Notes: generated by a model not told the origin, from the letters alone. 64,000 nucleotides of DNA from Nonomuraea antri (GCF_013283785.1 NZ_JABCPZ010000012.1:1-64000); one strand, 5' to 3'; counted from the stretch's first letter, positions 25,444 through 34,114 are shown. Made by a program: numbers and translations.

Positions 25444-25640
25444 GGGCTGAAGTGTGACCGGCAGGTGTGACAGTCTCCGCCTTGACCCATGGCCCTGGCC
25501 CGTTTCCCCTACGGGCGGACGGGATGCTCAGGCGGGCGAGGTGTGCGCATCGCGTTGGAAACGTCCGGTGCTGGCCGATCTTCGTGTGGGCATTGTGCTT
25601 CAATTGCCGGCTCGCGCCCCGCTGCGTGCCCGTTCGTACG

Positions 25641-25740
25641 GCGATCAAGGGGGAGCGCCGGGGACTCGTGGGCACTTGGCCGGCATCGGCCCAGCTCACC
25701 GTTTCGCCTTCTCAGACCTCGTGATCTTGAAAGAGTTCCC
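25641..25740. repeat. Dispersed repeat A (also near 33009)
   Basis: GCGATCAAGG...CGTGATCTTGAAAGAG at 25641-25740 is repeated in diverged form at 33009-33080 (GCGATCAAGG...CGTGATCATGAAAGAG). Its left edge, GCGTGCCCGTTCGT plus CGATCAAG, also occurs just after the tRNA terminator near 23904. The stretch 25444-26259 has no supportable gene apart from this repeat and the tRNA fragment. Confidence 0.55.
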
Positions 25741-25776
25741 GAGCCGGCAGCGCGGGTTCGATTCCGTCACCCGCTC
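25736..25776 (+). repeat. tRNA-Gly 3'-half fragment F1 (att-like)
   Basis: TTCCCGAGCCGGCAGCGCGG then GTTCGATTCCGTCACCCGCTC repeats the tRNA from the anticodon to the acceptor end with three substitutions and one missing C in the T arm. It has no 5' half and cannot be a tRNA. Confidence 0.8.
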
Positions 25777-26259
25777 CAACCCTCACAGCATCGGCTTCGT
25801 CCGTCGGGCGCTCCGCGCGTCATCCGCTCAGACAGTGCCTCCCAGGGTCTTCGCCCCTTCGAATCCCTGAGGCAAGTGGGCAGCGATACCCGCATTTCAA
25901 GGCCGAATGACAGCCGTAAGGCAGACCGCCGAAGGAGTCGATCGCGGGCATACAGGGCTGCCTTTCGCCCAGCCACTTGATCTCGCGTACGTTTCCGAAG
26001 GGCGGTGGCCGAGGCTCTCGGCCAGTTCGTCCTTCCATGTGCCCTGTATCTGCCTCACGCATCCGACGGGGGTTGCGCGGGATGCCTCCACAGCGGTCGT
26101 GAGCGCCGCCCGCAACAGCCGATACGCCTTGGCCGGCATGCTCTGGGACGTCCAGGCTGTAGAGACGAACTGTCCTCGGACGCTCCTTGATTCACATCTC
26201 GGCGTAGTCCTCGTCTTCGACCAGGTGCTCAGAGACATCTGGGAGCGGAGCAAACCCGT

Positions 26260-27072
26260 ATGACCATCGACGCCCAAGCCCTTCTCCCCATCGCCGGACA
26301 AGCCGTCTCGATCGCCGCCGAGATCATCAGAACACGGGCGCCCGGCGTGGTCACCAGCAAGGGCGACCGCGACATGGCGACCGAGGTGGACTACGCCGTC
26401 GAGCGAGCCGTCCGCGAGTTTCTGGCTCAAGAAACACCCGAGATCGGATTCCTCGGCGAAGAGGAAGGAGTCGCTCACTCTGGCGACGGACTGTTGTGGG
26501 CCCTGGATCCGGTGGACGGAACCGCCAACTTCCTGCACGGCATCCCGCTCTGTGGGGCATCTCTCGGCCTGGTCGACAACAACATGTCCATCCTCGGGGT
26601 CATCGACCTGCCGTTCCTCGACCTCCGCTACTCGGCGGCCGAAGGAGCCGGCGCCCATGCCAACGGGACCCACATCCAGGTCAGCGACGTCCTCGACCTG
26701 GAAACCGCCATCGTGGCCCTCGGCGACTACGCGGTTGGCGACAACGCCCACGAACGAAACCGCCCCCGCCTCGCTCTCACCCAAGAATTGGCGGCACGCG
26801 TCCAACGTGTACGGATGTTCGGCTCCGCTGTGATCGACCTAGCCTGGGTGGCGGACGGCAGGATCGACGCCAACATCATGCTCAGCAACAAACCTTGGGA
26901 CACCGCCGCAGGCGTCATCATCGCCCGCGAAGCCGGAGCCGCGGTCGTCGACCTCGACGGCAGCCCGCACACCATGACCTCACACGCCACCATCGCCGCC
27001 GGCCCCGGGCTCGTGGCCGACCTCGTCCAACTCATCTCTGAGAGCCTGCTGACAAAGGGATTCGGCCGCTGA
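26260..27072 (+). CDS. Inositol monophosphatase family protein
   Basis: 270 residues with the complete metal-binding set: GEEEG (66-70), DPVDGTANF (83-91) and WDTAAG (about 213-218). It is a Mg-dependent, Li-sensitive-type phosphatase; the substrate may be inositol phosphate, histidinol phosphate or another sugar phosphate. The ATG has GGAG upstream. It lies inside the tRNA-Gly island, and two broken copies follow at 33110 and 34781. The last 35 bases and following 21 bases are repeated in inverse at 28631-28684. Confidence 0.88.
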   Translation: MTIDAQALLPIAGQAVSIAAEIIRTRAPGVVTSKGDRDMATEVDYAVERAVREFLAQETPEIGFLGEEEGVAHSGDGLLWALDPVDGTANFLHGIPLCGASLGLVDNNMSILGVIDLPFLDLRYSAAEGAGAHANGTHIQVSDVLDLETAIVALGDYAVGDNAHERNRPRLALTQELAARVQRVRMFGSAVIDLAWVADGRIDANIMLSNKPWDTAAGVIIAREAGAAVVDLDGSPHTMTSHATIAAGPGLVADLVQLISESLLTKGFGR

Positions 27073-27093
27073 GTCGGTGACCACAGGTGCCCC
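27038..27093. repeat. Left inverted repeat flanking the LRR cassette
   Basis: CTGAGAGCCTGCTGACAAAG through CACAGGTGCCCC (3' end of the phosphatase gene) recurs in inverted orientation at 28631-28684 with about seven mismatches and one missing base. The two copies bracket the leucine-rich-repeat gene. Confidence 0.75.
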
Positions 27094-28449
27094 TCAGCCG
27101 ACGAGCAGTCCCCGGGCCTCCAGGTCGGCGATGACGGTGGACGTCAGCGCGGGGCATTGATTCACCCGTACCTCCTTGAGGGACGGCAGGTCGATGAGCG
27201 CCCCCAGGTCTGCCAGGGCACCACAGTGGTGGAGGCCCAGGATGCGCAGGCCGGGCAGGTTCCCTGGGTCGCCGAGGGTCCGCAGATGATCGTCGAAGGC
27301 TACGTGGAGCTCCTCGAGCTGCCACAGCCCGGCGAATGGGGTCAGATCGGTGAGCTGGTCGAGACCCTGCAGGGTGAGCATGCGCAGGGCGGGCATGCGG
27401 GCCAGGGCGGAAAAGTCGCGCAGGTCCTGGGCGTAGGTCAGGCTGATCTCGGCGAGTGAGGGGTGGTCTTCCAGCCCGTCCAGCGAGGTCAGTTTCTGCC
27501 AATTGTCGATGTTGAGCTCGGTGAGGGCGGGCAGGCGGGACAGGGGGCGCAGGTCCGGGATGCGCGCGTTCGGCAGGCCGAGTTTGGTGAGGTGGGGGTG
27601 GTGGCCGAGGCCTTCGAGGCTGGTGAGGTTCGTGCAGCCGCTGAGCCACAGCCGGCGCAGCCCGGGCATGGCCTCGATGCCGTCGAGGCTGGTCAGGCGG
27701 GCACAGTGCATGGTGAGCTCGGTGACGGAGCTTAAGTCGCGCAGCCCGGCGATGGATCGGATCTTGGTTCCGGAGAGGACCAGCTTGGTCAGGCGACGCA
27801 GCCCCGACAGGGGTTGAACGTCCTCGATCGCCCGACAGTGGCCGAGGTCGAGCTGTTCCAGGTGGGGGAAGGCGTCGCCGACCCCCTCGACGCTGGTCAC
27901 GCCGCTGCTGCGCAGGTCGAGATGGCGCAGGGTGCGCAGGGTGAGCAGCGGGGTGATGTCGGTGAGCGCCCGACTGCCGCGGAGGATGAGTGTTTTCAGT
28001 ACGGGGAGACCCGACAGCGGGCTGAGGTCGGTGACGGCCGCGCAGCCGTCCAGCTCGAGTCGGAACAACCCGGTCAGCGCGGCGAGGTCGGACAGGTCCG
28101 TCAGGTGCTTGCAGTGGTCCAGGCGCAGTGTTCGCAGCATGGTCAGGTGCCGCACTCCGGTAATCGTCTCGCGGCGGCGCAGCTCCAGCGTGGTACGCCC
28201 CTCGCGGGTGAACGCGGGCCCCAGCAGCAGTTCGGCGAAACCGTCCGGGTCAGGCGCCTCTGGCCAGAGCTTGAGCAACTTGTCGGTGAACGGCTCAGCG
28301 ATCTCCGCGAATTCGGCGGCCAGCGTGAGGGCGTCTTCGCGGCCGTCGAGAACGAGCTCGCGGGCCGTTTTCCAGGCGTGCGCGGGAGAAACCGAGTCGA
28401 GCTTGGCCCGGTAGCCCAGCAGGTCCGGCCGGGCTGGGGAGAAGGTCAT
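27094..28449 (-). CDS. Leucine-rich repeat protein
   Basis: 451 residues. After about 90 helical N-terminal residues come roughly 14 consecutive LRR units of about 22-23 residues (LRTLRLDHCKHLTDLSDLAA, LFRLELDGCAAVTDLSPLSG and so on), with LxxLxLxxC or LxxL positions. No signal peptide or membrane helix, so it is probably a cytosolic protein-binding scaffold. Its ATG overlaps the stop of the short upstream frame. It is boxed in by the inverted repeats, suggesting insertion as a cassette. Confidence 0.85.
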   Translation of the reverse strand: MTFSPARPDLLGYRAKLDSVSPAHAWKTARELVLDGREDALTLAAEFAEIAEPFTDKLLKLWPEAPDPDGFAELLLGPAFTREGRTTLELRRRETITGVRHLTMLRTLRLDHCKHLTDLSDLAALTGLFRLELDGCAAVTDLSPLSGLPVLKTLILRGSRALTDITPLLTLRTLRHLDLRSSGVTSVEGVGDAFPHLEQLDLGHCRAIEDVQPLSGLRRLTKLVLSGTKIRSIAGLRDLSSVTELTMHCARLTSLDGIEAMPGLRRLWLSGCTNLTSLEGLGHHPHLTKLGLPNARIPDLRPLSRLPALTELNIDNWQKLTSLDGLEDHPSLAEISLTYAQDLRDFSALARMPALRMLTLQGLDQLTDLTPFAGLWQLEELHVAFDDHLRTLGDPGNLPGLRILGLHHCGALADLGALIDLPSLKEVRVNQCPALTSTVIADLEARGLLVG

Positions 28450-28688
28450 GCCATGGCAGCGTAGGGGGGCGTACCGACAGAAGCGATCATTCTCCCGCTG
28501 GACGTGACGGCTCCGGCAGGAGAGCGGGTGAGCCGGTCCTCGAAGCCCACCTTGTCCAGGTCCTCGTCGGCGGGCACCAGGCTGCCCTCGTCGAGCTCGG
28601 CGCCGAAGTAGGGCGCGTTTGACTCGGCCAGGGCATCCGTGGTCACCGGCTCAGCGACCAAACCCTTTGTCAGCAGGCTCTGAGGCAC
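28446..28688 (-). CDS. Hypothetical 80-residue protein with duplicated N-terminus
   Basis: The first residues (PQSLLTKGL) are an inverted duplicate of the last codons of the phosphatase gene (ESLLTKGFGR), in the same frame, but a one-base loss shifts past the original stop and continues into an acidic sequence (FGAELDEGSLVPADEDLDK). The stop overlaps the start of the LRR gene. It may be the 5' partner of that gene or only read-through of recombined DNA. Confidence 0.35.
   Translation of the reverse strand: MPQSLLTKGLVAEPVTTDALAESNAPYFGAELDEGSLVPADEDLDKVGFEDRLTRSPAGAVTSSGRMIASVGTPPYAAMA
28631..28684. repeat. Right inverted repeat flanking the LRR cassette
   Basis: Inverse copy of 27038-27093. 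See the left copy. Confidence 0.75.
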
Positions 28689-28714
28689 GAAACACCAGCA
28701 ACCACAGTCAGCGC

Positions 28715-28745
28715 GCTGCCGAATGGTTCTGGTAGGTATCGAGCG
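28715..28745. repeat. Dispersed repeat B (also at 33275-33302)
   Basis: CTGCCGAATGGTTCTGGTAG and the following TATCGAG match CTGCTGAATGGCTCTGGTAC and GTGTCAAG at 33275, where it follows directly after a broken phosphatase copy. Both copies are followed by GC-rich GCGCGCCGCC-type sequence. It ties the two rearranged zones together. Confidence 0.5.
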
Positions 28746-29031
28746 GCGGCACGGCGCGCCGCCGTACCCCCGGCCCTCCGCCCACCCGCCGTCCGGGCGT
28801 GCGGCCTGGGGGTCGGTCCGGACGACGGCGGGACGCCGGGCCGGGCACCGCCCCCAACCGAACGCACCGACCGAGGTTGCCGCGCCACCGCGCAGATGCC
28901 GGGCTTCGTTCCTCAGCCACCGCCCACCGGATTACGTGTCTCTCCGTGTGGCCCGAGCCCAGGCGGATCGCTGGTAGATGATCAGGTTGCACGGGCGAAA
29001 GCGGGCGGTCAGGCCGTCATGATGGTGGCTC

Positions 29032-29754
29032 ATGAGTGGCGTGAATGGGAACGGCGGAGAACGGGGCGTCGACCTTCTCCGTTTGGCGGTCGCGCCCGCG
29101 TCCAGCAGGCCAGGCAGCGAATCATTCCAGCTGCAGGTCTACGTCAACGGAGCGGCGATGACCTCCGCCGGGGCGGGGCTGGGGATGGATCCGTACGACG
29201 TCCTGGTCCCGGCCGATCGACTGCTGGCCGGTTCCCTGCCGCACACGGTCGCGATCGCTCGCTGCGGCGCCTGCGGCGTCTACGACTGCGGGGGCACGGA
29301 CGTCACCATCACCCGTGATAGGGACCTGGTGCGCTGGGAATGGTCGCGAGAGGTACCCGCGAACCGAGGCGCCTGCTTCTCGGCCACTCAGTACGAGTCG
29401 GAGGTCGCGCGGGTGGCCGCAGATCATTCGTGGGAGACCCCGATGCGCACCGCGGGCCGGCTGGTGCTGACGAGCATCGACCATGACCGACTTGCGACTT
29501 ACGGCCTCAGCGCCAAGAGAGCCGTCCCCCGAGATCCTGATCTGTTCGTGGCCTGGCTTGAGATCGAGGTTGACTACCAGATCTTCGTCGCCACTCCCTG
29601 GCACGGCCGCAGCCCGACGGAACTGGCGCGCGAGGTCTGCGCGATCCTGGCGCGTCCTCCTCATGAGTGGCCCGCCACTTGGCATTCCGTCAAGGGCTGG
29701 GTGACTACGCCGCCGAGCATTGCGGGGCCGTCCTGGGAATGCGAGCAGCTCTGA
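29032..29754 (+). CDS. Hypothetical protein with C-x2-C-x4-CGG motif
   Basis: 240 residues. The core is VAIARCGACGVYDCGGTDVT followed by VRWEW, with a second half containing a Trp-rich strand (PLFV/FVAWLEIEVDYQIF). The Cys cluster could bind zinc. A similar arrangement (LYVCPECGDLGCGAVTAVVE then VVWRDLG) occurs in the gene at 52375-52917, so they probably belong to one broad family. No enzymatic motif is visible and the function is unknown. Confidence 0.65.
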   Translation: MSGVNGNGGERGVDLLRLAVAPASSRPGSESFQLQVYVNGAAMTSAGAGLGMDPYDVLVPADRLLAGSLPHTVAIARCGACGVYDCGGTDVTITRDRDLVRWEWSREVPANRGACFSATQYESEVARVAADHSWETPMRTAGRLVLTSIDHDRLATYGLSAKRAVPRDPDLFVAWLEIEVDYQIFVATPWHGRSPTELAREVCAILARPPHEWPATWHSVKGWVTTPPSIAGPSWECEQL

Positions 29755-29974
29755 CGTCGCAGCGGCTACCAATCCCGAAGGATCGTCCCACTAGAACCAG
29801 CTATGAGCCCAGGATGATCGGACGGGAAGGTACTAGCGTCGCGCGAGAACCCCGGTCCTGGCTGTCATCGGGCAATTGGCGTGCAATTAGACAGGGCGTC
29901 GAGGGTGCGATCACGCTCACCGACGACCGGCCTGCCGGCCGGCTGGGGGCCATGATGAGCTGTGATCCTTGCAG

Positions 29975-30016
29975 TTCCCGAGCCGACAGCGCGGGTTCGA
30001 TTCTCGTCACCCGCTC
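29975..30016 (+). repeat. tRNA-Gly 3'-half fragment F2 (att-like)
   Basis: TTCCCGAGCCGACAGCGCGG then GTTCGATTCTCGTCACCCGCTC. A hairpin GAGCCC/GGGCTC at 30026-30055, enclosing ATCCGAAGGATTCG, is a decayed version of the tRNA terminator. The surrounding 29755-30495 carries no supportable gene. Confidence 0.8.
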
Positions 30017-30495
30017 CATCTGTGTGAGCCCAGGTCATCCGAAGGATTCGGGCTCGAAGCGGTGGCAAGTGGGGCACGGAATGCGCTGCTCTCATGAACC
30101 CCAAGGCCAGGATTGAGCGGTGATTCCAGGGCCGAGGTGGTATCAGACGAAGACCGTAACGGAAGCTTTCCCGAGAGTACTCACAAGACAATCGGAACGC
30201 CGATAGCAGGATTCGATCAGCAGTCGGAAACGACCATGCGGGAATTCTCTATCCGACAGGCGACGCGGGCACTGACGTCCTGCTGGAGATCATCGCCGAG
30301 CGTCCCGGTTTCCGAGACGGCTATTCTGCGCGCTCTGCTCGATTAGCGGGCTGGCGATGGTGCCATCAGGGCGATTGTCGACCGAGTTGCCAGCAGGTTG
30401 CAGGTCGTTGTGAAGAGGATTCCAGTGCCCATGCTCTCGTCCGAGAGTTGATTGCAGCTCAAGCCCAGGGATGGTCGTCATCGGGCCGGGCTCCA

Positions 30496-31326
30496 TCATT
30501 GACCGAGGACAGCCCCCAGTCTGGGAGACTCGCGATTGAGGATCTTCGCACCGCTGAACCTGTCGGCGAAGTGCGGCGGGAGCTCATTACCGCCGAAATC
30601 GATGATCACCACGCCGCTGATCCTGCTTGCGAGAGCCAGAGCCGCAGGGACGGCGTTGTCCACAATGTCGTCGCCGGTGGGGTCGATGCCCAACAGGCGA
30701 AGGTGACCGTTCAATCTGTCCGGGTCGCTGCCTCGGCGGTCGAAAGGGCGAGACGGCGTGAAGCTGGTCACCACTTGCCCGTCCACTGCGTAGATGAATC
30801 TGTCATGTGCGCCGCGGTCACGTTGTACGGCGACGGCCTCGCCGCCACCGATAGACAGCGCTTTGACGTGTTCGAGTCGGCTCCCTCGACGTCCTTTGCA
30901 CTCGGCGACGACCCAATTTCCGAGACGAGCAATTGTGATGATCTCTTCAGGACCGTCCGCTCCCTGATGCCCGGCGACCTCTGCATCAGAAATGAGCCGG
31001 ATGTCCTGCCCTTCGGCACCAAGGCGGTGGAGGACCTCCTGCTCGTCGAGACCACGGACGAAGGCGATCGCGTAGACCGGGCCGAGCGGTCCGTCATCAG
31101 GCCAGTCGTATACATCCGGGCCGACTCCCGAGTCTTGTGCAAAGACGCGGACGACCTCGACCACCTCAGGATTCGCGGCGAAATAGGCCTGGCGAACGCG
31201 AGGGGGAATCATCCCGCTCCTCCCGACCCTGTGGCCGTTGGACTCGGCCCATTTCCGGATGCCGGGAATACCCGGAGGACGGACGAGGCGCGTCATGCGC
31301 ATCGAGCGAAATGAGGAGTCCGACAT
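30496..31326 (-). CDS. Lsr2-type DNA-binding domain fused to DUF6461
   Basis: 276 residues. Residues about 14-45 (PPGIPGIRKWAESNGHRVGR then SGMIPPRVRQAYFAA) match the C-terminal DNA-binding domain of Lsr2/histone-like proteins (I-R-x-W-A-x-x-x-G, R-G-x-I-P-x-x-V). The rest is DUF6461: AFVRGLDEQEVLHRLGA, FIYAVDGQVVTSFTPSRPFD and a closing AALALASRISGVVI. The ATG at 31326 has a TAAACT box seven bases upstream, so it is leaderless. The fusion suggests DNA-targeted use of a DUF6461 module of unknown role. Confidence 0.72.
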   Translation of the reverse strand: MSDSSFRSMRMTRLVRPPGIPGIRKWAESNGHRVGRSGMIPPRVRQAYFAANPEVVEVVRVFAQDSGVGPDVYDWPDDGPLGPVYAIAFVRGLDEQEVLHRLGAEGQDIRLISDAEVAGHQGADGPEEIITIARLGNWVVAECKGRRGSRLEHVKALSIGGGEAVAVQRDRGAHDRFIYAVDGQVVTSFTPSRPFDRRGSDPDRLNGHLRLLGIDPTGDDIVDNAVPAALALASRISGVVIIDFGGNELPPHFADRFSGAKILNRESPRLGAVLGQ

Positions 31327-31333
31327 GTTGGAC

Positions 31334-31339
31334 AGTTTA
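31334..31339 (-). promoter_or_regulatory. Leaderless -10 box of the Lsr2-DUF6461 gene
   Basis: TAAACT on the minus strand lies seven bases before the ATG at 31326. This picks the 276-residue form over the GTG/ATG starts further upstream. Confidence 0.5.
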
Positions 31340-31588
31340 CTTATGAAACCAAGCTCGTGAGAGAGCAGCGAGGTGTCGTCAGATCCGTTCAGGTTAGATC
31401 GTGCACAGCTTCTGACCTGCAATGAACGCTCCGGAACGACTTGAACTGGATCTTAGTTCGTAGGTTACGGGTTTGAGCCCCGGGGGGCTCCTACCACTCC
31501 CTGCCTCGAATCGCGGTTTTGAGCGGGATTCCGCATTGTGACATGACCGAGACGGGTAGAGGTATTCACCGGTGCGCAGCATGAAGGG

Positions 31589-31873
31589 CTACTCGCGGTA
31601 ACTGCCATCCGGCCGCATGATCTCGTCGCGTGTCACTGGAGCGACCGACGATCGAAAGCTTCTGTCGTTCACCGCCACGACCATGCGCAGGCAGCCGTCA
31701 GAGTCCGGGAGCACATAGAAGAGCGCCTTGTACTCCTCGCCATCGCGTTCGATGACGTTCTCCCAATCCTTGTCGCCGTTCTCTTCCATGAGAGCCAGTT
31801 CGGAAAAGACCGCGACGCGACGCCAACGGGCCAAGTAGTTTTCGGCGATCTCAACGGCGACCTGCTTGTTCAC
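31589..31873 (-). CDS. Hypothetical small protein
   Basis: 94 residues: a helical start (NKQVAVEIAENYLARW) followed by a charged beta-type half (DGEEYKALFYVLPDSDG). The GTG at 31873 has GGAGGATGGAG upstream; an ATG at 31900 is possible. The compact fold-like sequence resembles small immunity proteins in style, but no family is recognised. Confidence 0.6.
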   Translation of the reverse strand: MNKQVAVEIAENYLARWRRVAVFSELALMEENGDKDWENVIERDGEEYKALFYVLPDSDGCLRMVVAVNDRSFRSSVAPVTRDEIMRPDGSYRE

Positions 31874-31996
31874 GTCTCCATCCTCCCTGCTTCGGGCCAT
31901 TAGCGGCCGTTAGGGGGCGGTAACGAGGGCAACCACGGTCACTCGCGTCGCGCCGTACGCCGAGGTCAGCGCCTCGACGCGGGTGGATCGACGCAG

Positions 31997-32039
31997 TTCC
32001 AGAGCTGACAGCGCGGGTTCGATTTCCCCGTCACTCGAC
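31997..32039 (+). repeat. tRNA-Gly 3'-half fragment F3 (att-like)
   Basis: TTCCAGAGCTGACAGCGCGG then GTTCGATTTCCCCGTCACTCG. The anticodon-stem side (GCTGACAGC) matches the intact gene better than F1 or F2 do. A complete terminator hairpin follows eleven bases later, as at the intact tRNA. Confidence 0.8.
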
Positions 32040-32049
32040 TCTCATGGTT

Positions 32050-32095
32050 AAGGCCCGGGTAGGGATGTGGATCCCGACCCGGGCCTTGATTGTTT
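32050..32095 (+). terminator. Terminator copy after tRNA fragment F3
   Basis: AAGGCCCGGGT/ACCCGGGCCTT with inner GGGAT/ATCCC and a TTGATTGTTT tail. Position and form parallel the tRNA-Gly terminator at 23838. Confidence 0.75.
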
Positions 32096-32159
32096 CCGGA
32101 CTTGTTCGTACCTCGCGGCCATCAGGCCGTGTATTGAAGTGCGCGGGATCCGCTGGTGG

Positions 32160-32681
32160 TCAGGCCATCTTCTGGTAGCCGGTCGCGCCGTCGAGCAGTT
32201 CCCGGAGGATGTCCAGGTGCCCGACGTGGCGGGCGGTCTCCTCGATCATGTGGCAGAGGATGTACCGCAGCGACGCCGCCTTCCCCTCAGGGGCCCCGCT
32301 TTCGACGGTGTCCAGGGAGAGGCCGGTGATCGCCGCGTTGGAGCGCGCGCACTCGGCGTCGTACTCGTCGAGCAATCGGGCCAGCGGCACGTCGGCGACG
32401 AACATCTCCGCGTCGGGATGCCCGTCCTCGGTCCACGGAGTCTGGCCGGTGTCGGGCACACCGAGCAGGCTGAGGTGAAACCACGAGTACTCGACCCAGC
32501 GCAGATGCGCGACCACCCCGGCCACCGTCATCAACGGGGACGTGGGCAGGAGCCCGCGGTGGGCGTCCTCTTCGCTGAGCCCCTCGCACTTCATCCGGAC
32601 GAAGGAACGCTGCAGATCAAGCCATCCGGTCAGTTGCGCCCGCTCGCCGGCGGTCAGCGGCGGACGTTGGACTTCGGTCAT
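32160..32681 (-). CDS. DinB/DUF664 family protein
   Basis: 173 residues, four-helix DinB-like fold typical of actinobacterial DUF664: MTVAGVVAHLRWVEYSWFHL, an N-terminal SFVRMKCEGLSEEDAHRGLL and the closing YILCHMIEETARHVGHLDIL with metal-ligand histidines (HLRWVE, HMIEETARH). Members are thiol- or mycothiol-dependent transferases or hydrolases. GGAG precedes the ATG. It lies just beyond tRNA fragment F3. Confidence 0.85.
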   Translation of the reverse strand: MTEVQRPPLTAGERAQLTGWLDLQRSFVRMKCEGLSEEDAHRGLLPTSPLMTVAGVVAHLRWVEYSWFHLSLLGVPDTGQTPWTEDGHPDAEMFVADVPLARLLDEYDAECARSNAAITGLSLDTVESGAPEGKAASLRYILCHMIEETARHVGHLDILRELLDGATGYQKMA

Positions 32682-32717
32682 CGAAAGCTCCAGTGAGTCA
32701 AGTGGAGCCGCCCGGTC

Positions 32718-32765
32718 TCAGCCGCGAGTACGGCGGATGGGCGGCACGACGGTCGAACTCGACAT
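32718..32765 (-). CDS. Possible 15-residue peptide with strong ribosome site
   Basis: The frame encodes MSSSTVVPPIRRTRG. GGAGAGGAGG lies eight bases upstream of its ATG, unusually strong for this window. It ends 36 bases before the DinB-like gene. It may be a leader peptide, or the surviving start of a deleted gene. Confidence 0.3.
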   Translation of the reverse strand: MSSSTVVPPIRRTRG

Positions 32766-33109
32766 CGCGCTCACCTCCTCTCCGCAGCCGGGGGTGCCGA
32801 GCCCTCCGGCAGTCGCACCGTACAGGCCGAAGCCCTGATGGGAAACCTGTTTTCCACGCACTCCGGTGCCCCCGGTCGGCCGTCCTTGCGCCGAAGCTTG
32901 GCAAGCGGACCACCGTCCATGCCCCGGGTCGCCTGCGGACGCAACCGCTGGTGCCCCCTTCCGGGCTGACTGCGGCTCGTGTCGTGCTCGTTGGACGCCG
33001 GTCGTAGAGCGATCAAGGGGAACCCGCGGGACTCCCACGTCAGTGTTTGCCTGCTGCGTAGCCGTGATCATGAAAGAGCTTCTACAGCTATCACCGCCCC
33101 GCTGAAGAG

Positions 33110-33281
33110 GACACCGGCGCAGGCGTCATCATCGCCCGTGAAGTCGGAGCTGCTGTAGTCGAATCGGGAAGGTGGTTCGCACAGCATGACCTCGCACCCA
33201 GCCATTGCCGCCAGTTGCAAGTTCCTGGCCGACCTCGTTGAACTCATCACCGAGATGCGGGAATCCGCCAAGCACTGCTGA
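33110..33281 (+). pseudogene. C-terminal fragment of inositol monophosphatase gene
   Basis: DTGAGVIIAREVGAAVVES matches the intact gene's DTAAGVIIAREAGAAVVDL; a frame change then gives MTSHPAIAASCKFLADLVEL, matching MTSHATIAAGPGLVADLVQL, to a stop at 33281. The catalytic N-terminal two-thirds are absent. Dispersed repeat A lies just before it and repeat B just after. Confidence 0.75.
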
Positions 33282-33410
33282 ATGGCTCTGGTACGTGTCA
33301 AGGGCGCGCTGTGCGCCGCCCAGGCGGCCCAGTCGCGGCGCGTACGGCCTGGGGTTGTTCTCGCGGCACCCCGCGCTCGCGCCGCGTCAGTCACGTGAAA
33401 CCTGGGTTCG

Positions 33411-33441
33411 TGTTCACAGCACCGTCCCGCACGCAGGGACG
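33411..33441 (+). repeat. Relic of the 5' end of the gene at 35515
   Basis: GTGTTCACAGCACCGTCCCG then CACGCAG repeats the first codons of the gene at 35515 (GTGTTCACCGCACCATCCCG then CGCGCAG), with similar sequence also just upstream. The rest of the gene is missing here. Confidence 0.5.
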
Positions 33442-33520
33442 GTGCACAGCCGGGCATGATGCGCCGTCCCCGCCGTATCAACCAAACGCGGTTGCCCGAT
33501 CTTCCGCGACAATCAGCCCC

Positions 33521-34114
33521 ATGATCGACCACTACCGGGATCTCTTCGATTGGCACCAGTGGTTGGAGCACGCGCTCTGTTGGACGGTCGTGCAACCCCT
33601 CGACGACGAGATCACGGTGGACGACCTCCTGCGCCGGCTGAACGGAGGCCGTGAGCCGCAACACATCATGGAATACCCCATAGAGGAGGCCTACACGGAG
33701 GAGCAGCCGGTGCTCTTCGCCTTCGAGAGCGAAGGAACCCATGGCTTCCTGGAGTTCAGCTGCGGCTACGCCACGCCCGATCGCATCCTCGTCGAACTCA
33801 GCAAGACGTCACGGGTATGGATGACGACCTGGCACTTCAACGGGGGATACACGATCCTTCACGCCGCCGATGGCGAGATCAAGGCACGGATCAGCTACTT
33901 CATTTTCGCCGAGCATCGTATCCAGGAGGGCGACCCCGACATCTTTGCCGACTTCCTGCCGATGCTCGACAACCTCGATCCGGACGACGGTCGCGGCAAG
34001 CGCAGCGCGGCATTCGCCTTCATCGAGGCGTCCACCGGCATGCGCCTTGAAAGCGAATGGCTGGATGTGGAAGAGGCACCCGTCATCGTCCTCGACAACT
34101 GGAGTGAGGGGTGA
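33521..34114 (+). CDS. DUF6461-like protein
   Basis: 197 residues, acidic. The C-terminal half shares the pattern of the two other DUF6461 genes: FNGGYTILHAADGEIKARIS, then EGDPDIFADFLPMLDNLDPD and SAAFAFIEASTGMRLE. The N-terminal half (FDWHQWLEHALCWTVVQPLD) is diverged. Such proteins are common near polymorphic-toxin loci but have no assigned role. The ATG at 33521 has a weak GACAAT box seven bases upstream. Confidence 0.6.
   Translation: MIDHYRDLFDWHQWLEHALCWTVVQPLDDEITVDDLLRRLNGGREPQHIMEYPIEEAYTEEQPVLFAFESEGTHGFLEFSCGYATPDRILVELSKTSRVWMTTWHFNGGYTILHAADGEIKARISYFIFAEHRIQEGDPDIFADFLPMLDNLDPDDGRGKRSAAFAFIEASTGMRLESEWLDVEEAPVIVLDNWSEG

Noticed and set aside
25444..26259. Several 60-140 codon frames in the gap around tRNA fragment F1
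   Set aside because: No ribosome sites, no codon bias consistent over length, and they read through the tRNA fragment and repeat A.
31441..31500. Possible tRNA-like 3' half (GGTTACGGGTTTGAGCCCCG then GGGGGCTCCTACCA)
   Set aside because: The T-arm and acceptor resemble a tRNA, but no matching 5' acceptor strand, D arm or anticodon stem can be folded, and no intact tRNA with this end is in the window.
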